From NCBI GenBank assembly GCA_017553625.1, contig JAFZKP010000005.1, positions 1 to 64,000 on the forward strand: a DNA stretch of 64,000 nt. Direction: 5' to 3'. The stretch is from Bacteroidales bacterium. Lineage in GTDB: Bacteria; Bacteroidota; Bacteroidia; Bacteroidales; F082. Position 1 is the stretch's first letter; each line of letters begins with the position of its first letter. The notes below the pieces were generated by a model that saw nothing but the letters and a program-made list of their open reading frames with translations, ran no database searches and was not told where the DNA came from. This document shows, one piece after another, positions 1-9,996 of this stretch. The translations under genes were made by a program, and so were the position numbers.

Positions 1-2
1 AG

Positions 3-75
<73 letters not shown>

Positions 76-115
76 AAAATTTGTTCCAAATTTTGCGGCT
101 TTTCGTCGCGACTCG

Positions 116-143
116 GCAAAAACAAAACGCGTTTTGTTTTTGC
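116..143. repeat. 28-bp perfect palindrome in the tRNA-Gly leader
   Basis: The arms GCAAAAACAAAACG and CGTTTTGTTTTTGC are exact reverse complements with no loop. The palindrome lies between the tRNA-Gly promoter and the tRNA, so it would be transcribed as a long hairpin in the roughly 120-nt leader. It has no T-tract in either orientation, so it is not an obvious terminator. The rest of 76-354 shows no credible gene. Confidence 0.7.
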
Positions 144-204
144 TCTCGCTGCTCCGAAAAGTCCGCTACGGAACAACTGCAAGTTTCTATTTGAAATTGC
201 GGTG

Positions 205-234
205 CAAAGATACAGCTTTTTTAAATACCACAAA
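205..234 (-). promoter_or_regulatory. promoter for tRNA-Gly
   Basis: On the minus strand a -33 TTTG (231-234) is followed after 18 nt by the -7 box TATCTTTG (205-212). Both match the Bacteroidota primary sigma-factor consensus. The implied transcript starts about 120 nt before the tRNA. Confidence 0.6.
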
Positions 235-354
235 CGTTTTTTTGAAAAATTTTTATCTAGAATATAATTTGTTGATTATCAAATTTTTAGCAATCAATTT
301 TGAAGGCCTTAAGCTTTCGAAGAAAGGTGGCAGCCGAAAAATGATGACTAAAAA

Positions 355-2964
355 TTAGTAATTTTTCAGCATTTTTTTGATTTCATTCAGTTTCATCAAA
401 GCCTCAACTGGGGTCAAAGTGTCGATGTTTATGTTCAGGATATCATCTTTGATTTGCAAAAGCAGCGGGTCATCGAGTTGGATGAAACTGAGCTGCATAT
501 TGTCGACTTGCTTGCTCTCCTTGATGGCTTCGTCGAGGTTGTCGTGAGAGTGCGATTTCTCGAGCATCGACAGCAAAGCATCAGCCCTGTCGATGACTTT
601 ACGCGGCATTCCAGCCATAGCGGCGACGTGAATACCAAAACTGTGCGCACTGCCTCCTTTTTTAAGTTTCCTCAAAAACACCACCTTATTCCCCACCTCC
701 TTCACGCTGACATGATAATTTTTGATTCTCGGGAACGAAGCCTCCATCTCGTTAAGCTCATGATAATGAGTGGCAAACATCACCTTGGCGTGCATCGTCG
801 GGTGTTCGTGCAGATATTCTGTTATCGCCCATGCTATGCTGATGCCATCGTAAGTGCTGGTGCCGCGTCCAATCTCATCGAGCAGGATAAGACTGCGGTT
901 CGACACATTATTTAATATTGATGCAGTCTCGTTCATCTCCACCATAAACGTCGACTCTCCAGAAGAGATGTTGTCGCTTGCGCCCACACGTGTGAAAATC
1001 TTGTCAACCAGTCCGATGTGAGCCGCCGACGCAGGCACGAAAGAGCCTATTTGTGCCAAAAGCACAATGAGCGCAGTCTGCCTTAACAGCGCCGACTTTC
1101 CCGACATATTTGGTCCGGTGATGATTATAATCTGCTGCCGCTCTCGGTCAAGATATACGTCATTGGAAATATATTCCTCGCCAACAGGCATCATCTGTTC
1201 AATAACTGGATGTCTACCTTCTTTAATATCAATGACATACGACTCGTCAACATTCGGCATCACATATTTGTTGTTAAGCGCAATGAAACCGAAATTCACC
1301 AAACAGTCGATTTTTGCCACCAGTGCCGCATCAAGCTGTATAGGAGCCACGAACTCCGAAGTGGCGGAAACAAGTTCGGCATAGATACGCTCTTCAACAA
1401 TCTGAATTCGTTCCTCAGCACCGAGGATTTTTTGTTCATATTCCTTCAGCTCCTCAGTGATATAACGCTCTGCATTAGCCAGTGTTTGCTTGCGAATCCA
1501 TTCGCTCGGCACCTTATCTTTATGGGTGTTCGTCACCTCAAGATAATAACCAAAAACATTGTTGAAACCAACCTTCAGCGAGGTGATTCCGGTTGCCTCA
1601 ATCTCACGGCGTTGGATATTCATAAGATAATCTTTACCAGAACGCGAAAGATTTCTCAAATCATCGAGTTCCTCATCAACACCTTCGGCTATGAAATTAC
1701 CTTTTGATGTCACTGCCGGCGCATCCTGACGCAGCTCTTTCTTAATCCTATTACAAATTGATTCACAAGGATTTAGCTGTTCGGCAAAGGCTTTTACAGA
1801 AGCGTTGTCGCTTTCTTTGCAAAGATTGCGGATAATCTCAATCTGTTCGAGTGCACGCGCAACTTGAAGCAGTTCGCGAGGGTTCACACGACCAAGCGAC
1901 ACTTTTGAGATAAGTCGTTCCAAATCACCGACTTGTCTGATGGCATCTTGAAATTTGCTTATCGTTTCCCTGTTTTTATAAAAATAATCGACAACCTCAT
2001 AACGAGCCTGTATCTGTTCTTTATTTTTCAAAGGCAGTGAAATCCAGCGGCGCAACAGACGCGAACCCATTGGCGACACCGTTTTATCAATGACATCGAT
2101 AAGTGTTTTCGCATTAGGATTATAAGTATTTAAAAGCTCAAGATTCCTGATTGTAAACTTGTCGAGCCATACGAACTGCCCCTGGTCGATTCTCGAAAGA
2201 GAGGTGATATAATTTATCTTATCGTGTTGTGTTTCATGCAGATAATGAATGGCGGCACCAGCAGCGACTATGCCTTTCGGAAAGTCGTCAACGCCAAAAC
2301 CTTTCAGTGAAGTAGTGTTGAAATGGCGTGTCAGGATGTCGTGTGCATAATCGTCGGTGAAAACCCAGTCGTCGAAAACCGTGAGGAAATATTTGTCGCT
2401 GAAATTTTCAATAAAATCCTTGCGTTTGTTACGTTGGCAAAGCACCTCAGAAGGGTTGAAACTCTGCAGCAGCTTGTCGATATACTCATTACTACCTTGT
2501 GTAAGGTAAAACTCGCCCGTTGAAACGTCAAGGAACGCTATTCCGCTCTCGTTTTTATCAAGATGTACCGATGCGAGGAAGTTGTTCTCTTTTTGAACCA
2601 GCACATTATCGTTATAAGTCACGCCAGGGGTCACGAGCTCGACAACGCCGCGTTTCACGAGACCTTTGGCAGCTTTAGGGTCTTCAAGCTGTTCACACAC
2701 AGCCACTTTCATACCGGCTCTAACGAGTTTCGGAAGGTATGTGTCGAGGGCGTGATGAGGGAAACCTGCCATCTCCGCGCCCGTGGCGGCACCGTTTGAG
2801 CGTTTGGTGAGCACAATACCCAGAATCTCCGATGCCTTGACTGCATCTTCTCCGTATGTTTCATAAAAATCACCAACACGAAACAGTAGCATCGCCTCAG
2901 GATATTTTGCCTTGAAAGCGTAATACTGTTTCATCAAAGGGGTATCGTTAGAACCTGCTGCCAT
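355..2964 (-). CDS. mutS: DNA mismatch repair protein MutS
   Basis: MutS recognises mismatches and small loops in newly replicated DNA and uses ATP to recruit MutL. The mismatch-reading Phe-x-Glu is present at residues 33-35 ([10 protein letters not shown]), and the Walker A motif GPNMSGKS starts at Gly617. It is followed by the switch and signature segments ([21 protein letters not shown]) and a C-terminal dimerisation tail. At 869 residues the length is normal for the family. The reading frame stays open 26 codons further upstream, but the ATG at 2964 (MAAGSND) fits the family start and lies just downstream of a TACTTTTG box. The gene is transcribed divergently from the RNA methyltransferase. 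Confidence 0.97.
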   Translation of the reverse strand: MAAGSNDTPLMKQYYAFKAKYPEAMLLFRVGDFYETYGEDAVKASEILGIVLTKRSNGAATGAEMAGFPHHALDTYLPKLVRAGMKVAVCEQLEDPKAAKGLVKRGVVELVTPGVTYNDNVLVQKENNFLASVHLDKNESGIAFLDVSTGEFYLTQGSNEYIDKLLQSFNPSEVLCQRNKRKDFIENFSDKYFLTVFDDWVFTDDYAHDILTRHFNTTSLKGFGVDDFPKGIVAAGAAIHYLHETQHDKINYITSLSRIDQGQFVWLDKFTIRNLELLNTYNPNAKTLIDVIDKTVSPMGSRLLRRWISLPLKNKEQIQARYEVVDYFYKNRETISKFQDAIRQVGDLERLISKVSLGRVNPRELLQVARALEQIEIIRNLCKESDNASVKAFAEQLNPCESICNRIKKELRQDAPAVTSKGNFIAEGVDEELDDLRNLSRSGKDYLMNIQRREIEATGITSLKVGFNNVFGYYLEVTNTHKDKVPSEWIRKQTLANAERYITEELKEYEQKILGAEERIQIVEERIYAELVSATSEFVAPIQLDAALVAKIDCLVNFGFIALNNKYVMPNVDESYVIDIKEGRHPVIEQMMPVGEEYISNDVYLDRERQQIIIITGPNMSGKSALLRQTALIVLLAQIGSFVPASAAHIGLVDKIFTRVGASDNISSGESTFMVEMNETASILNNVSNRSLILLDEIGRGTSTYDGISIAWAITEYLHEHPTMHAKVMFATHYHELNEMEASFPRIKNYHVSVKEVGNKVVFLRKLKKGGSAHSFGIHVAAMAGMPRKVIDRADALLSMLEKSHSHDNLDEAIKESKQVDNMQLSFIQLDDPLLLQIKDDILNINIDTLTPVEALMKLNEIKKMLKNY

Positions 2965-2991
2965 ATAATAATTGTTATCCTTATAAAAATA

Positions 2992-2999
2992 CAAAAGTA
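2992..2999 (-). promoter_or_regulatory. -7 box of mutS
   Basis: TACTTTTG on the minus strand, 27 nt before the chosen mutS ATG and downstream of the alternative upstream start. This supports the shorter MutS. Confidence 0.5.
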
Positions 3000-3031
3000 C
3001 AAAAAAATCATGTAACGACTTCAAAAAATCG

Positions 3032-3039
3032 TATTTTTG
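3032..3039 (+). promoter_or_regulatory. -7 box of the SpoU methyltransferase gene
   Basis: TATTTTTG, only 14 nt before the ATG at 3054. This predicts a 5' leader of roughly ten bases or less. Confidence 0.5.
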
Positions 3040-3053
3040 CAAAATTTTTGACT

Positions 3054-3587
3054 ATGCGAAAACTTACAATGCCAGAGCTCAATCGTTTGTCAGTCTCTGA
3101 ATACCATAATGTAAAGAAACTGCCTGTTATTGTCGTACTTGACAACATACGCTCGTTGGCGAATGTCGGTTCGTTTTTCAGGACTGCCGACGCATTCAGG
3201 ATTGAGGCTCTTTATCTTTGCGGAATAACAGCGTGTCCACCTCACCGCGAGATACACAAGACGGCGTTGGGAGCTGATGAAAGCGTGAATTGGAGATATT
3301 TTGAGACCACGACAAAAGCCTGCGAAAATCTCAAAGCCGATAATTACAGGATTTTTGCAGTGGAACAGATAGAAAACAGCATCATGCTTGACAATTTTGA
3401 GGCACCGGAAAAATCAGCTTACATTTTCGGCAACGAAGTCGATGGTGTTGACGACGCAGTACTGCCATATTGCGAGCAGGCGATTGAAATACCACAAACG
3501 GGCACAAAGCATTCATTAAACGTATCGGTTAGTGGTGGTATCGTTATGTATCACATTTTCAACAACTTATGTAAGTTTTTAAAATAA
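3054..3587 (+). CDS. TrmH/SpoU-family RNA 2'-O-methyltransferase
   Basis: SPOUT-fold enzymes of this family transfer a methyl group from SAM to a ribose 2'-OH in tRNA or rRNA. The three SpoU motifs are visible in order: LDNIRSLANVGSFFRTADAF near residue 30, YIFGNEVDGVDD near residue 125, and SLNVSVSGGIVMYH near the C-terminus. These form the trefoil-knotted SAM pocket. The protein has 177 residues and no extra RNA-binding domain, so the target (a tRNA position or a rRNA site) cannot be told from sequence. A TTG six bases upstream is in frame, but the ATG at 3054 is preferred. The gene is divergent from mutS. Confidence 0.88.
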   Translation: MRKLTMPELNRLSVSEYHNVKKLPVIVVLDNIRSLANVGSFFRTADAFRIEALYLCGITACPPHREIHKTALGADESVNWRYFETTTKACENLKADNYRIFAVEQIENSIMLDNFEAPEKSAYIFGNEVDGVDDAVLPYCEQAIEIPQTGTKHSLNVSVSGGIVMYHIFNNLCKFLK

Positions 3588-3631
3588 ATATTTTTTTTTG
3601 ATTTTATGTAAGTTTATATAAAATAAATTTG

Positions 3632-3639
3632 TACTTTTG
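3632..3639 (+). promoter_or_regulatory. -7 box for the two outer-membrane protein genes
   Basis: TACTTTTG, 28 nt before the ATG at 3668. No second box precedes the OmpA-family gene, so one promoter probably serves both. Confidence 0.5.
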
Positions 3640-3667
3640 CAGTTTGAAATATAGATAATTTTAGGAC

Positions 3668-4423
3668 ATGAAAAATATAAGTTTTAAATTAGTTTTATTA
3701 TTGATTTTCAGTTGTTTGCCAATTTTGTTTTACGGTCAGCAACGCAGTCGTTACAAGTATAAAAACTGGCCAGGTCAGAAACCTATCCAAACCGCACTCC
3801 TTGTTACAGCAGACGGTGGATTGTCTTTTATGGCAAGTGACATAGAATCAAGTGAGAAGAAAATGAACGGTCATGTTGGTATAGGTTATACCGACAAGTT
3901 CTGGAATTTCAGATTCAAACTCGGATATGAGACATTGGGAGGCTCATCAAAATCCGAGGACATATATTTCAAAGCGAATTTTGTTGACGCATCAGCAAAT
4001 TTCTATCTTAATGTTGTAGACTTACTACTTGAAGAAAAACCACACAGATTATATGGCTGTGTTCATGCCGGTTTAGGTCTGATATTTCAGAAAACCACAT
4101 TGTATTCTACAAACGGTGCTGTTTTGTACCAATGGGGCATTGAGACAAAGAGCAGTAATGCACCAGCAAAAGGCAACGGCACGCTTGGAAGAAAAATCTT
4201 CTCGTCACAATTAGGCGTTGAGGTTGATTTCCTCGCATCACCTGATGTCGTGTTTTTCTTGGATTATAGCATTAGATTTGTTGACACCAAATTCCTTGAT
4301 GGTATCAACATTAGCGACAACAACGACCGTGTGCAGTCAATAAGCTTTGGTGTGGCGTACAAGCTTGATGCCAACAAAGGAAAAAGCAGAGGCAGTGTCA
4401 ATAGAAGACAATATAATTATTAA
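3668..4423 (+). CDS. outer-membrane beta-barrel protein, function unknown
   Basis: The 251-residue product starts with a signal peptide (MKNISFKLVLLLIFSCLPILFYGQ) cut before a Gln-rich start. Alternating aromatic/hydrophobic beta-strand stretches follow, for example FWNFRFKLGYET and FFLDYSIRFVDT, ending in a strand-like SISFGVAYKLD and a basic tail. This is the layout of a small outer-membrane barrel. It is followed after 37 nt by an OmpA-family gene whose N-terminal half is similar in style, suggesting a duplicated barrel pair that is transcribed together. No specific ligand or family name is recognised. Confidence 0.7.
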   Translation: MKNISFKLVLLLIFSCLPILFYGQQRSRYKYKNWPGQKPIQTALLVTADGGLSFMASDIESSEKKMNGHVGIGYTDKFWNFRFKLGYETLGGSSKSEDIYFKANFVDASANFYLNVVDLLLEEKPHRLYGCVHAGLGLIFQKTTLYSTNGAVLYQWGIETKSSNAPAKGNGTLGRKIFSSQLGVEVDFLASPDVVFFLDYSIRFVDTKFLDGINISDNNDRVQSISFGVAYKLDANKGKSRGSVNRRQYNY

Positions 4424-4460
4424 TAGGTGTTAAAAAAATAATTAAATTAAAATAACTATC

Positions 4461-5807
4461 ATGAGTAAATTTACATTTAAAAAATCCATGTTAATCGTTG
4501 CTTTGGCTTTCTTACCATTTATGGTATTAGGTCAAGACAATGAGACAGAAAAACCTCAAAAACCCTATCGTTGGCATGTGGGCATTGAAGGTGGCGGTAC
4601 AATGCTTTTCTCAGATAACACACCATTAAAGTTTGACCAAACCAGATGGGATATCAATTTAACAGGTGGTTATACATTCGCCAAATGCTTGACTGTGTAT
4701 GCCAAACTCGGTTATTTCACAGTGTACGGAGAAAAAGAAAATATCTTTAAAGTTGACGAAGCCAACTTTTTTAATGGAAACCTCAATTTAGGTGTCGATC
4801 TTTTGCAGCTATTCAATTATAAACCAGACCGTTTCTTGGGTATTATGCCACACGTTGGAGCTGGTATGATGATGTTGAAAGCTAAAAGCACTTTGGAATA
4901 TGGTAATCCCATCTATTGCCAAGGCTTAACAGAATTTAAATGGGGTTATGATGAACCAAACGGAAACAAAGGAAATGGCATAAATGGAAGAAGAATGGTC
5001 ATGGAAATACCTTTTGGTCTTAACGTGTCATTCAACTTCTCAAAGAGATTCACAGCATACGCTGATTTCGTGGCAGTAAAAGCAGATACCGATTGTTTGG
5101 ATGCATGCCCAACAGGTGGTTATTATGACTGGTACACCTACGCAAACCTTGGTTTGAAATACAAATTCAAATGGAAGAGAGATAAGAAGGATATTGAACC
5201 AGAAGAAGAACAACTTCAAGAGCCTATTGAGGAGACTCCGATCGAGGAAGAGAATCAACCGGAAGCGGAAGAATCACCAGCTAACGACATAGAAAATGCC
5301 GAAGAGATTGAAGTTGAAGAAGTTCCAGAAGAGGTGTACACTCCAGAGCATAAAGCACATGACATCAAGCTTAAATTCTCTGTTGGTAAAGCCACTATCG
5401 CGAGAACACAAGAAAACAACAACGAGATTGACAAGATCGGTGAGGATATTGCGAACGGCAGAGTTATCTCAAGCATAACAGTTATCGGTTACGCATCACC
5501 TGAAGGCGGCTCGGCATTAAACGAGAATCTTGCTAAAGAACGTGCTCAGTCAACAATTGCATACATCAAGGAGAGACTCGGCGAGAAAGGAAGAGGCATC
5601 AAGTTTGAGGCTGAAGGCAAAGGCGCTGACTGGGATAACTACTACAAAGCTCTTGAAAGTTCAGACTTAACATACAAGAATGAAGTCATCAACGAGTTGA
5701 GAAATTCAGCTAACCCAAGCGCAACATTGAAGAAACTCTCAACTGACTACCCGATGATCAAGAAGTTCTACAGTGAATTAAGAAGAACTGAGATTATCAT
5801 CAAGTAA
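4461..5807 (+). CDS. OmpA-family outer-membrane protein with N-terminal barrel
   Basis: The 448-residue product has a signal peptide ending near LPFMVLGQ and a beta-barrel region over residues 30-230. A Glu/Pro-rich acidic linker covers roughly residues 238-300. The C-terminal OmpA-like domain contains SITVIGYASPEGGSALNENL and KERAQSTIAYI. OmpA domains bind peptidoglycan non-covalently and tether the outer membrane to the wall. The domain shows the Asn-x-x-Leu-(x)-x-x-Arg-Ala core typical of the family. The gene follows the 251-residue barrel protein in the same direction and ends 22 nt before a strong terminator. Confidence 0.85.
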   Translation: MSKFTFKKSMLIVALAFLPFMVLGQDNETEKPQKPYRWHVGIEGGGTMLFSDNTPLKFDQTRWDINLTGGYTFAKCLTVYAKLGYFTVYGEKENIFKVDEANFFNGNLNLGVDLLQLFNYKPDRFLGIMPHVGAGMMMLKAKSTLEYGNPIYCQGLTEFKWGYDEPNGNKGNGINGRRMVMEIPFGLNVSFNFSKRFTAYADFVAVKADTDCLDACPTGGYYDWYTYANLGLKYKFKWKRDKKDIEPEEEQLQEPIEETPIEEENQPEAEESPANDIENAEEIEVEEVPEEVYTPEHKAHDIKLKFSVGKATIARTQENNNEIDKIGEDIANGRVISSITVIGYASPEGGSALNENLAKERAQSTIAYIKERLGEKGRGIKFEAEGKGADWDNYYKALESSDLTYKNEVINELRNSANPSATLKKLSTDYPMIKKFYSELRRTEIIIK

Positions 5808-5829
5808 TGACAGATGATAACAAAAGTAA

Positions 5830-5856
5830 AGGTCTCCGATTGGAGACCTTTTTTTT
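5830..5856 (+). terminator. Rho-independent terminator of the outer-membrane protein operon
   Basis: AGGTCTCC and GGAGACCT pair perfectly around a GATT loop and are followed by eight T residues. The T-tract orientation serves the plus-strand genes. The convergent kinase gene ends 8 nt beyond it. Confidence 0.9.
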
Positions 5857-5863
5857 ATGCATT

Positions 5864-6502
5864 TTAAAGAACAAGACGATGGATACCGATATCGTAAGGT
5901 TGGTCAATCGCCTCAACGACTTTTTCGTAGTCTTTTGGGTTAGCGACAAAATCAAGATTGTTGGTATCCAAAACCAAAATTCGCATATCGGTCTGCTGTT
6001 TGATGAAGTCGAAATAGCCCTGTTGCAGGTGTTCAAGATAGGAGTCGTCGATATTCTGTTCGTAATCGCGTCCACGTTTGTGAATATTGCGTTGCAGATG
6101 TTCAACATCAAGATAAAGATAAACCATCAGCTCTGGTTTTGGTATGTTTGAAAAAATGATATTGAAAAATCTTGCAAACAGTTCATATTCATCTGGCTGA
6201 AGGTTCTCACGCGAAAAAATCAAAGATTTTGCAACATAATAGTCAGAGATGATAAAATCATGGAACAAATCGAGGCTGCTGAACTTGTCTTTCAGCTGCT
6301 GATAACGCAGAGCGAGAAACGTCATCTCAACCTGGAAAGCGTATTTCTCCGGCTCTTTATAGAACTTGGCAAGAAACGGGTTTTTGTCAGGCTCAAATTC
6401 CTCAAGGATCAGTTTACCGTTGAGTTCCCTTGCGATACGCGATGACAGCGTTGTCTTGCCAGCGCCCATCGTGCCTTCAATTGCCACGTAATTATATCTC
6501 AT
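5864..6502 (-). CDS. deoxynucleoside kinase (dNK family)
   Basis: This salvage kinase phosphorylates deoxynucleosides to 5'-monophosphates with ATP. The P-loop GTMGAGKTT lies at residues 10-18, followed by ILEEFEPDKNPFL with the substrate-binding Glu region. YLYLDVEHLQRNIHKRGRDYEQ near residues 125-150 forms the lid/LID-arginine segment. Length is 212 residues, typical for bacterial dAdo/dGuo kinases. The exact base preference cannot be read. The start overlaps the stop of folK by 4 nt (ATGA), so the two are translationally coupled. Confidence 0.88.
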   Translation of the reverse strand: MRYNYVAIEGTMGAGKTTLSSRIARELNGKLILEEFEPDKNPFLAKFYKEPEKYAFQVEMTFLALRYQQLKDKFSSLDLFHDFIISDYYVAKSLIFSRENLQPDEYELFARFFNIIFSNIPKPELMVYLYLDVEHLQRNIHKRGRDYEQNIDDSYLEHLQQGYFDFIKQQTDMRILVLDTNNLDFVANPKDYEKVVEAIDQPYDIGIHRLVL

Positions 6503-7002
6503 AATTCAAATTTATTTACAATTCCAAGGTCCTTACATTCGTCAAGAAGCTGACGATTTGATTTACCCAACAGCGGATGAATGAAATCGGGAGCGACATC
6601 ACAAAGCGGCAACAACGTAAAACGTCTCAGGTGGAGACGCGGATGCGGAGCTACCACTAAATCCGTGTCAATGATTTCATCATCATAATAAAGGATGTCA
6701 AGATCCATCGGGCGCGACACATAACATTCATGCTGTATTGAACGGTCACGACCAAGTTCTTTTTCTATTGAAAGCAGGGAAAGCATCAGCTCATCAGGCG
6801 ACATCGTAGTGTCTATGACGACAACCTGATTCAGGAACCAATAATCCGCTTTGAAACCCCATGGCTCCGATTCATACATTGACGATTTGGCGACAATCTT
6901 CCCGCACCTCTCCCCCATCATTTCAACCGCTTGATTTACAAGAAGTTCACGATTACCAAGATTTGAGCCCAATAATATGAAGACAGATTTTGAAGCCATC
7001 AA
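6499..7002 (-). CDS. folK: 2-amino-4-hydroxy-6-hydroxymethyldihydropteridine pyrophosphokinase
   Basis: HPPK transfers pyrophosphate from ATP to the pterin alcohol in folate synthesis, just before dihydropteroate synthase. Diagnostic motifs are LLGSNLGNRE near residue 11, the FLNQVVVID strand, RPMDLDILYYDD (metal-binding Asp pair) and HPRLHLRRFTLLPL. The length of 167 residues is normal. Two ATGs stand at the start; the first is used here. It is the first gene of a two-gene unit with the deoxynucleoside kinase and is divergent from sppA. Confidence 0.93.
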   Translation of the reverse strand: MMASKSVFILLGSNLGNRELLVNQAVEMMGERCGKIVAKSSMYESEPWGFKADYWFLNQVVVIDTTMSPDELMLSLLSIEKELGRDRSIQHECYVSRPMDLDILYYDDEIIDTDLVVAPHPRLHLRRFTLLPLCDVAPDFIHPLLGKSNRQLLDECKDLGIVNKFEL

Positions 7003-7023
7003 AAAAAATTATCTTTGAAAATG

Positions 7024-7031
7024 CAAATATA
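7024..7031 (-). promoter_or_regulatory. -7 box of folK
   Basis: TATATTTG on the minus strand, 21 nt before the folK ATG. It is back-to-back with the sppA box 13 bp away. Confidence 0.5.
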
Positions 7032-7044
7032 ATGAAAGAAATTG

Positions 7045-7052
7045 TATCTTTG
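7045..7052 (+). promoter_or_regulatory. -7 box of sppA
   Basis: TATCTTTG, 17 nt before the sppA ATG at 7070. Confidence 0.5.
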
Positions 7053-7069
7053 AAAAAAATTTAATTTGT

Positions 7070-8836
7070 ATGAAGCAGTTTGTAAAATTTATGTTTGCAT
7101 CATGCCTGGGATCGGCATTGTTGCTCATATTGGCGTTTATAATCTTAGTTTGGACTGTTAGTTCAAGCACTTCAAAAAACACCGTTACCGTCAAGCCGAA
7201 GTCGGTGCTTTATATGAATCTTAATTATGAGATTCCAGACAGAAGCAATGAGGATGACTTGTCAATGGCATTGATGAATTTCAACGGAAAAAATTCCGAC
7301 ATGTCTGGCATGAACGACATCATTGCCAACATAGACGCGGCGAAAGACGACCCGAATATAAGCGGTATTTTCCTTGAATTATCCTCAATCGGCACGTCGA
7401 CCGCCAACATCCAGGAGATAAGAAACCATATCATAAAGTTCAGAGAATCAGGAAAATTTGTCATTTCTTACGCCGAGACGATGGCACAAAACGCTTATTA
7501 TCTCGCCACTGCCGGCGACAAGATTTACCTCAATCCGGAAGGCATGCTCGACATTCACGGAATGGTGTCGCAGATAATGTTTTACAAGCATCTTTTGGAC
7601 AAACTTGACATTGAGATTCAGATTATCAGAGGTCCTAACAACAAGTTCAAAAGCGCTGTAGAGCCTTATTTCCTTGACAAAATGAGCGATGCCAACCGTC
7701 AGCAGATGGAAAAGCTTCTCAATTCGATGTGGTTTGAGATTGTTAGCGACATCAACGCGTCAAGAGGAATTAGCATTGACAAAATCAATGAGCTGGCTGA
7801 TAACCTATCCCTCACTTTCGATGCAAATGTAGCACTTGAAGAGAATTTCGTCGACGGACTTTATTACAGAGACCAAATCATTTCCACAATAAAAGACCTT
7901 TCAGGCATTGAGGAATCAGGAAAAATCAACATTCTGACCAACTCGCAATATGCGACGGCGAGACCGAAGGAGAAAGTGCATTCCGACAAGATCGCGGTCA
8001 TTTACGCGTCAGGGCAGATTATCGACGGCGAGGGCGACAACAGCACTATCGGTTCCATCACATTGTCGAAAGCCATTCGCGAGGCACGTGAGAACAAAAA
8101 AGTGAAAGCCATCGTGATGAGAGTCAATTCTCCTGGTGGCAGCGCTTTGGCATCGGAGGTGATAAGAAGAGAAGTCGAGTTGGCGAAAGCCGAGAAACCG
8201 TTTATCATCTCAATGGGCAACTACGCTGCTTCAGGAGGTTACTGGATCTCGGCAGAAGGCGACAGAATCTTTGCCGACGCGACAACTCTCACAGGCTCCA
8301 TTGGCGTTTTCGGTACATTCCCGAATGCCAAGAAATTCTTGAACGAGACAGTCGGTTTGACGTTTGACGTGGTGAAAACCAACGAAAACGCCGATTTCGG
8401 AAGCATAGCTGAACCGCTCACACCATATCAAAAAACGATGTTGCAGAAACATGTGGGCAACACATACAACGACTTCACTTCACTAGTTGCACGCACTCGC
8501 GGATTGCGTCAGAGCTATGTCGATTCTATTGGTCAAGGAAGAGTATGGTCGGGTGTTGACGCTTTGGAAATCGGGCTTGTGGATGAGCTTGGCGGACTTG
8601 ACAAAGCCATCGAATATGCAGCAAAACAGGCAAATCTCGAAAACTATTCCATCAAAAGTTATCCTAAACAGCAAAATCTCATGGAAATGCTGATGAACGG
8701 CAATATCCAGGAGCCTTACACCAAGTCATTGCTCAAGAAGAGATTAGGCACCAATTACACATATATCGAGACTGTTGAAAACATCACAAAACTCGATGGC
8801 ATTCAGGCACTTATGCCATTTATGATTGTAGAATAG
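7070..8836 (+). CDS. sppA: signal peptide peptidase SppA, 67K type
   Basis: SppA is a membrane-anchored serine protease (peptidase S49) that clears cleaved signal peptides. A single N-terminal transmembrane helix covers about residues 10-32. The protein has the two tandem S49 modules of the long form. The general-base lysine is Lys194 in KFKSAVEPYF, and the nucleophile is Ser388 in YAASGGYW. The spacing matches the Lys/Ser dyad of the E. coli enzyme, where the two residues come from different halves. The 588-residue length is normal. The acyltransferase gene begins 11 nt after its stop, so the two probably share a transcript. Confidence 0.95.
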   Translation: MKQFVKFMFASCLGSALLLILAFIILVWTVSSSTSKNTVTVKPKSVLYMNLNYEIPDRSNEDDLSMALMNFNGKNSDMSGMNDIIANIDAAKDDPNISGIFLELSSIGTSTANIQEIRNHIIKFRESGKFVISYAETMAQNAYYLATAGDKIYLNPEGMLDIHGMVSQIMFYKHLLDKLDIEIQIIRGPNNKFKSAVEPYFLDKMSDANRQQMEKLLNSMWFEIVSDINASRGISIDKINELADNLSLTFDANVALEENFVDGLYYRDQIISTIKDLSGIEESGKINILTNSQYATARPKEKVHSDKIAVIYASGQIIDGEGDNSTIGSITLSKAIREARENKKVKAIVMRVNSPGGSALASEVIRREVELAKAEKPFIISMGNYAASGGYWISAEGDRIFADATTLTGSIGVFGTFPNAKKFLNETVGLTFDVVKTNENADFGSIAEPLTPYQKTMLQKHVGNTYNDFTSLVARTRGLRQSYVDSIGQGRVWSGVDALEIGLVDELGGLDKAIEYAAKQANLENYSIKSYPKQQNLMEMLMNGNIQEPYTKSLLKKRLGTNYTYIETVENITKLDGIQALMPFMIVE

Positions 8837-8847
8837 CTATTATTGAC

Positions 8848-9996
8848 ATGACACTGAATGATTTTGAAGATATAAGGTCTTATACAAACGATGAGATTCC
8901 AACGGCGATGGAGTATTTCATCAATGATGAAACTTCCATTTCAATGGCGAAATTAGTTTTTCCTGACAAGTCGGTGCAAGAGATTCAAGATTTGTTGAGA
9001 AACATCAAGACGACCGAGGAATTTCAGAGCATCATGATGACGCGATTTGTCAGGCTGATAATGGCAACGTCAATGAAACGCGTTGACACACAAGGCTTTG
9101 ACACTCTCGACAAGAAAAAGGCATATCTATTCACTGGCAACCACCGCGACATTACCCTTGATGCTTTCATTCTGCAGATGTACATGCTGGAAAACGGTCT
9201 TGACACTTGCAACATCGGTTACGGAAGCAACCTGATTTTAAACAAGACAATCGATGTTTTCGGAAAGAGCAACAAGATGTTCAAGGTTGAAAGGTCACAG
9301 AATATCAGGGAGTTAGCTCAAAATTCACAGCATCTTTCAGATTATATCAGGTATCTCATCAGAGACAACAAATCGGTGTGGATTGCGCAGCGTAACGGCA
9401 GGACGAAAGACGGCAACGACAAGACAGACCACGGGCTGATAAACATGTTTTCGATGTCTGGGGACAGAAAAAATCTCGTTCCAAACCTTGCGGAGCTGAA
9501 CATCACTCCTATCGCCACATCGTACGAATACGAGCCTTGCGCGATGATGAAAGCGAGAGAGAGCTACATCAAGGAACGCGACGGGGTTTATGTGAAAAAG
9601 CCGATGGAAGACATGGACAGCATTGTGTCGGGCATCAAGAAGAAAAAAGGCATCATGACCATATCGATTTGTCCCACAATAACTTACGATGATTTAAAGA
9701 AGTTTGAAGGAGCCGACAAACATGAAATCGTTCCTGCTGTCGCCGAGATGATTGACAAGAGGATTTACGCAAATTACAAGCTTTATCCTAATAATTACAT
9801 CGCACACGATTGGTTATCAGGAAGTTGCACTTTCAAAAAGTATTATACACAAGAGGAGAAGGACGTTTTCAAAGCTTATTGCGACAAGATTTTCTCAAAG
9901 CTTCTCGACGAGCTCGGAAGCGAAGCGGAGAAGCGGTTTACTGAGATTTTGCTGGGGATTTACGCGATTCCGGTACAGAATAAGATGGCGATTTAA
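8848..9996 (+). CDS. PlsC-like glycerolipid acyltransferase
   Basis: The protein resembles Bacteroidota 1-acyl-glycerol-3-phosphate acyltransferase-like enzymes that use the His/Asp acyl-transfer site. The candidate catalytic block is FTGNHRDITLDAF near residues 96-108. In it His and the second Asp are five residues apart rather than the usual four; as I recall, NHRDI-type variants are common in this phylum. No transmembrane helix is evident, so membrane attachment may be peripheral. The 382-residue length exceeds classic PlsC, with an unassigned C-terminal half. The substrate is unknown. It follows sppA closely. Confidence 0.7.
   Translation: MTLNDFEDIRSYTNDEIPTAMEYFINDETSISMAKLVFPDKSVQEIQDLLRNIKTTEEFQSIMMTRFVRLIMATSMKRVDTQGFDTLDKKKAYLFTGNHRDITLDAFILQMYMLENGLDTCNIGYGSNLILNKTIDVFGKSNKMFKVERSQNIRELAQNSQHLSDYIRYLIRDNKSVWIAQRNGRTKDGNDKTDHGLINMFSMSGDRKNLVPNLAELNITPIATSYEYEPCAMMKARESYIKERDGVYVKKPMEDMDSIVSGIKKKKGIMTISICPTITYDDLKKFEGADKHEIVPAVAEMIDKRIYANYKLYPNNYIAHDWLSGSCTFKKYYTQEEKDVFKAYCDKIFSKLLDELGSEAEKRFTEILLGIYAIPVQNKMAI

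Noticed and set aside
6623-6639. CGTCTC...GAGACG hairpin in folK as another dispersed palindrome
   Set aside because: The stem is only 6 bp and encodes the conserved HLRRFT motif, so it is explained by the protein.
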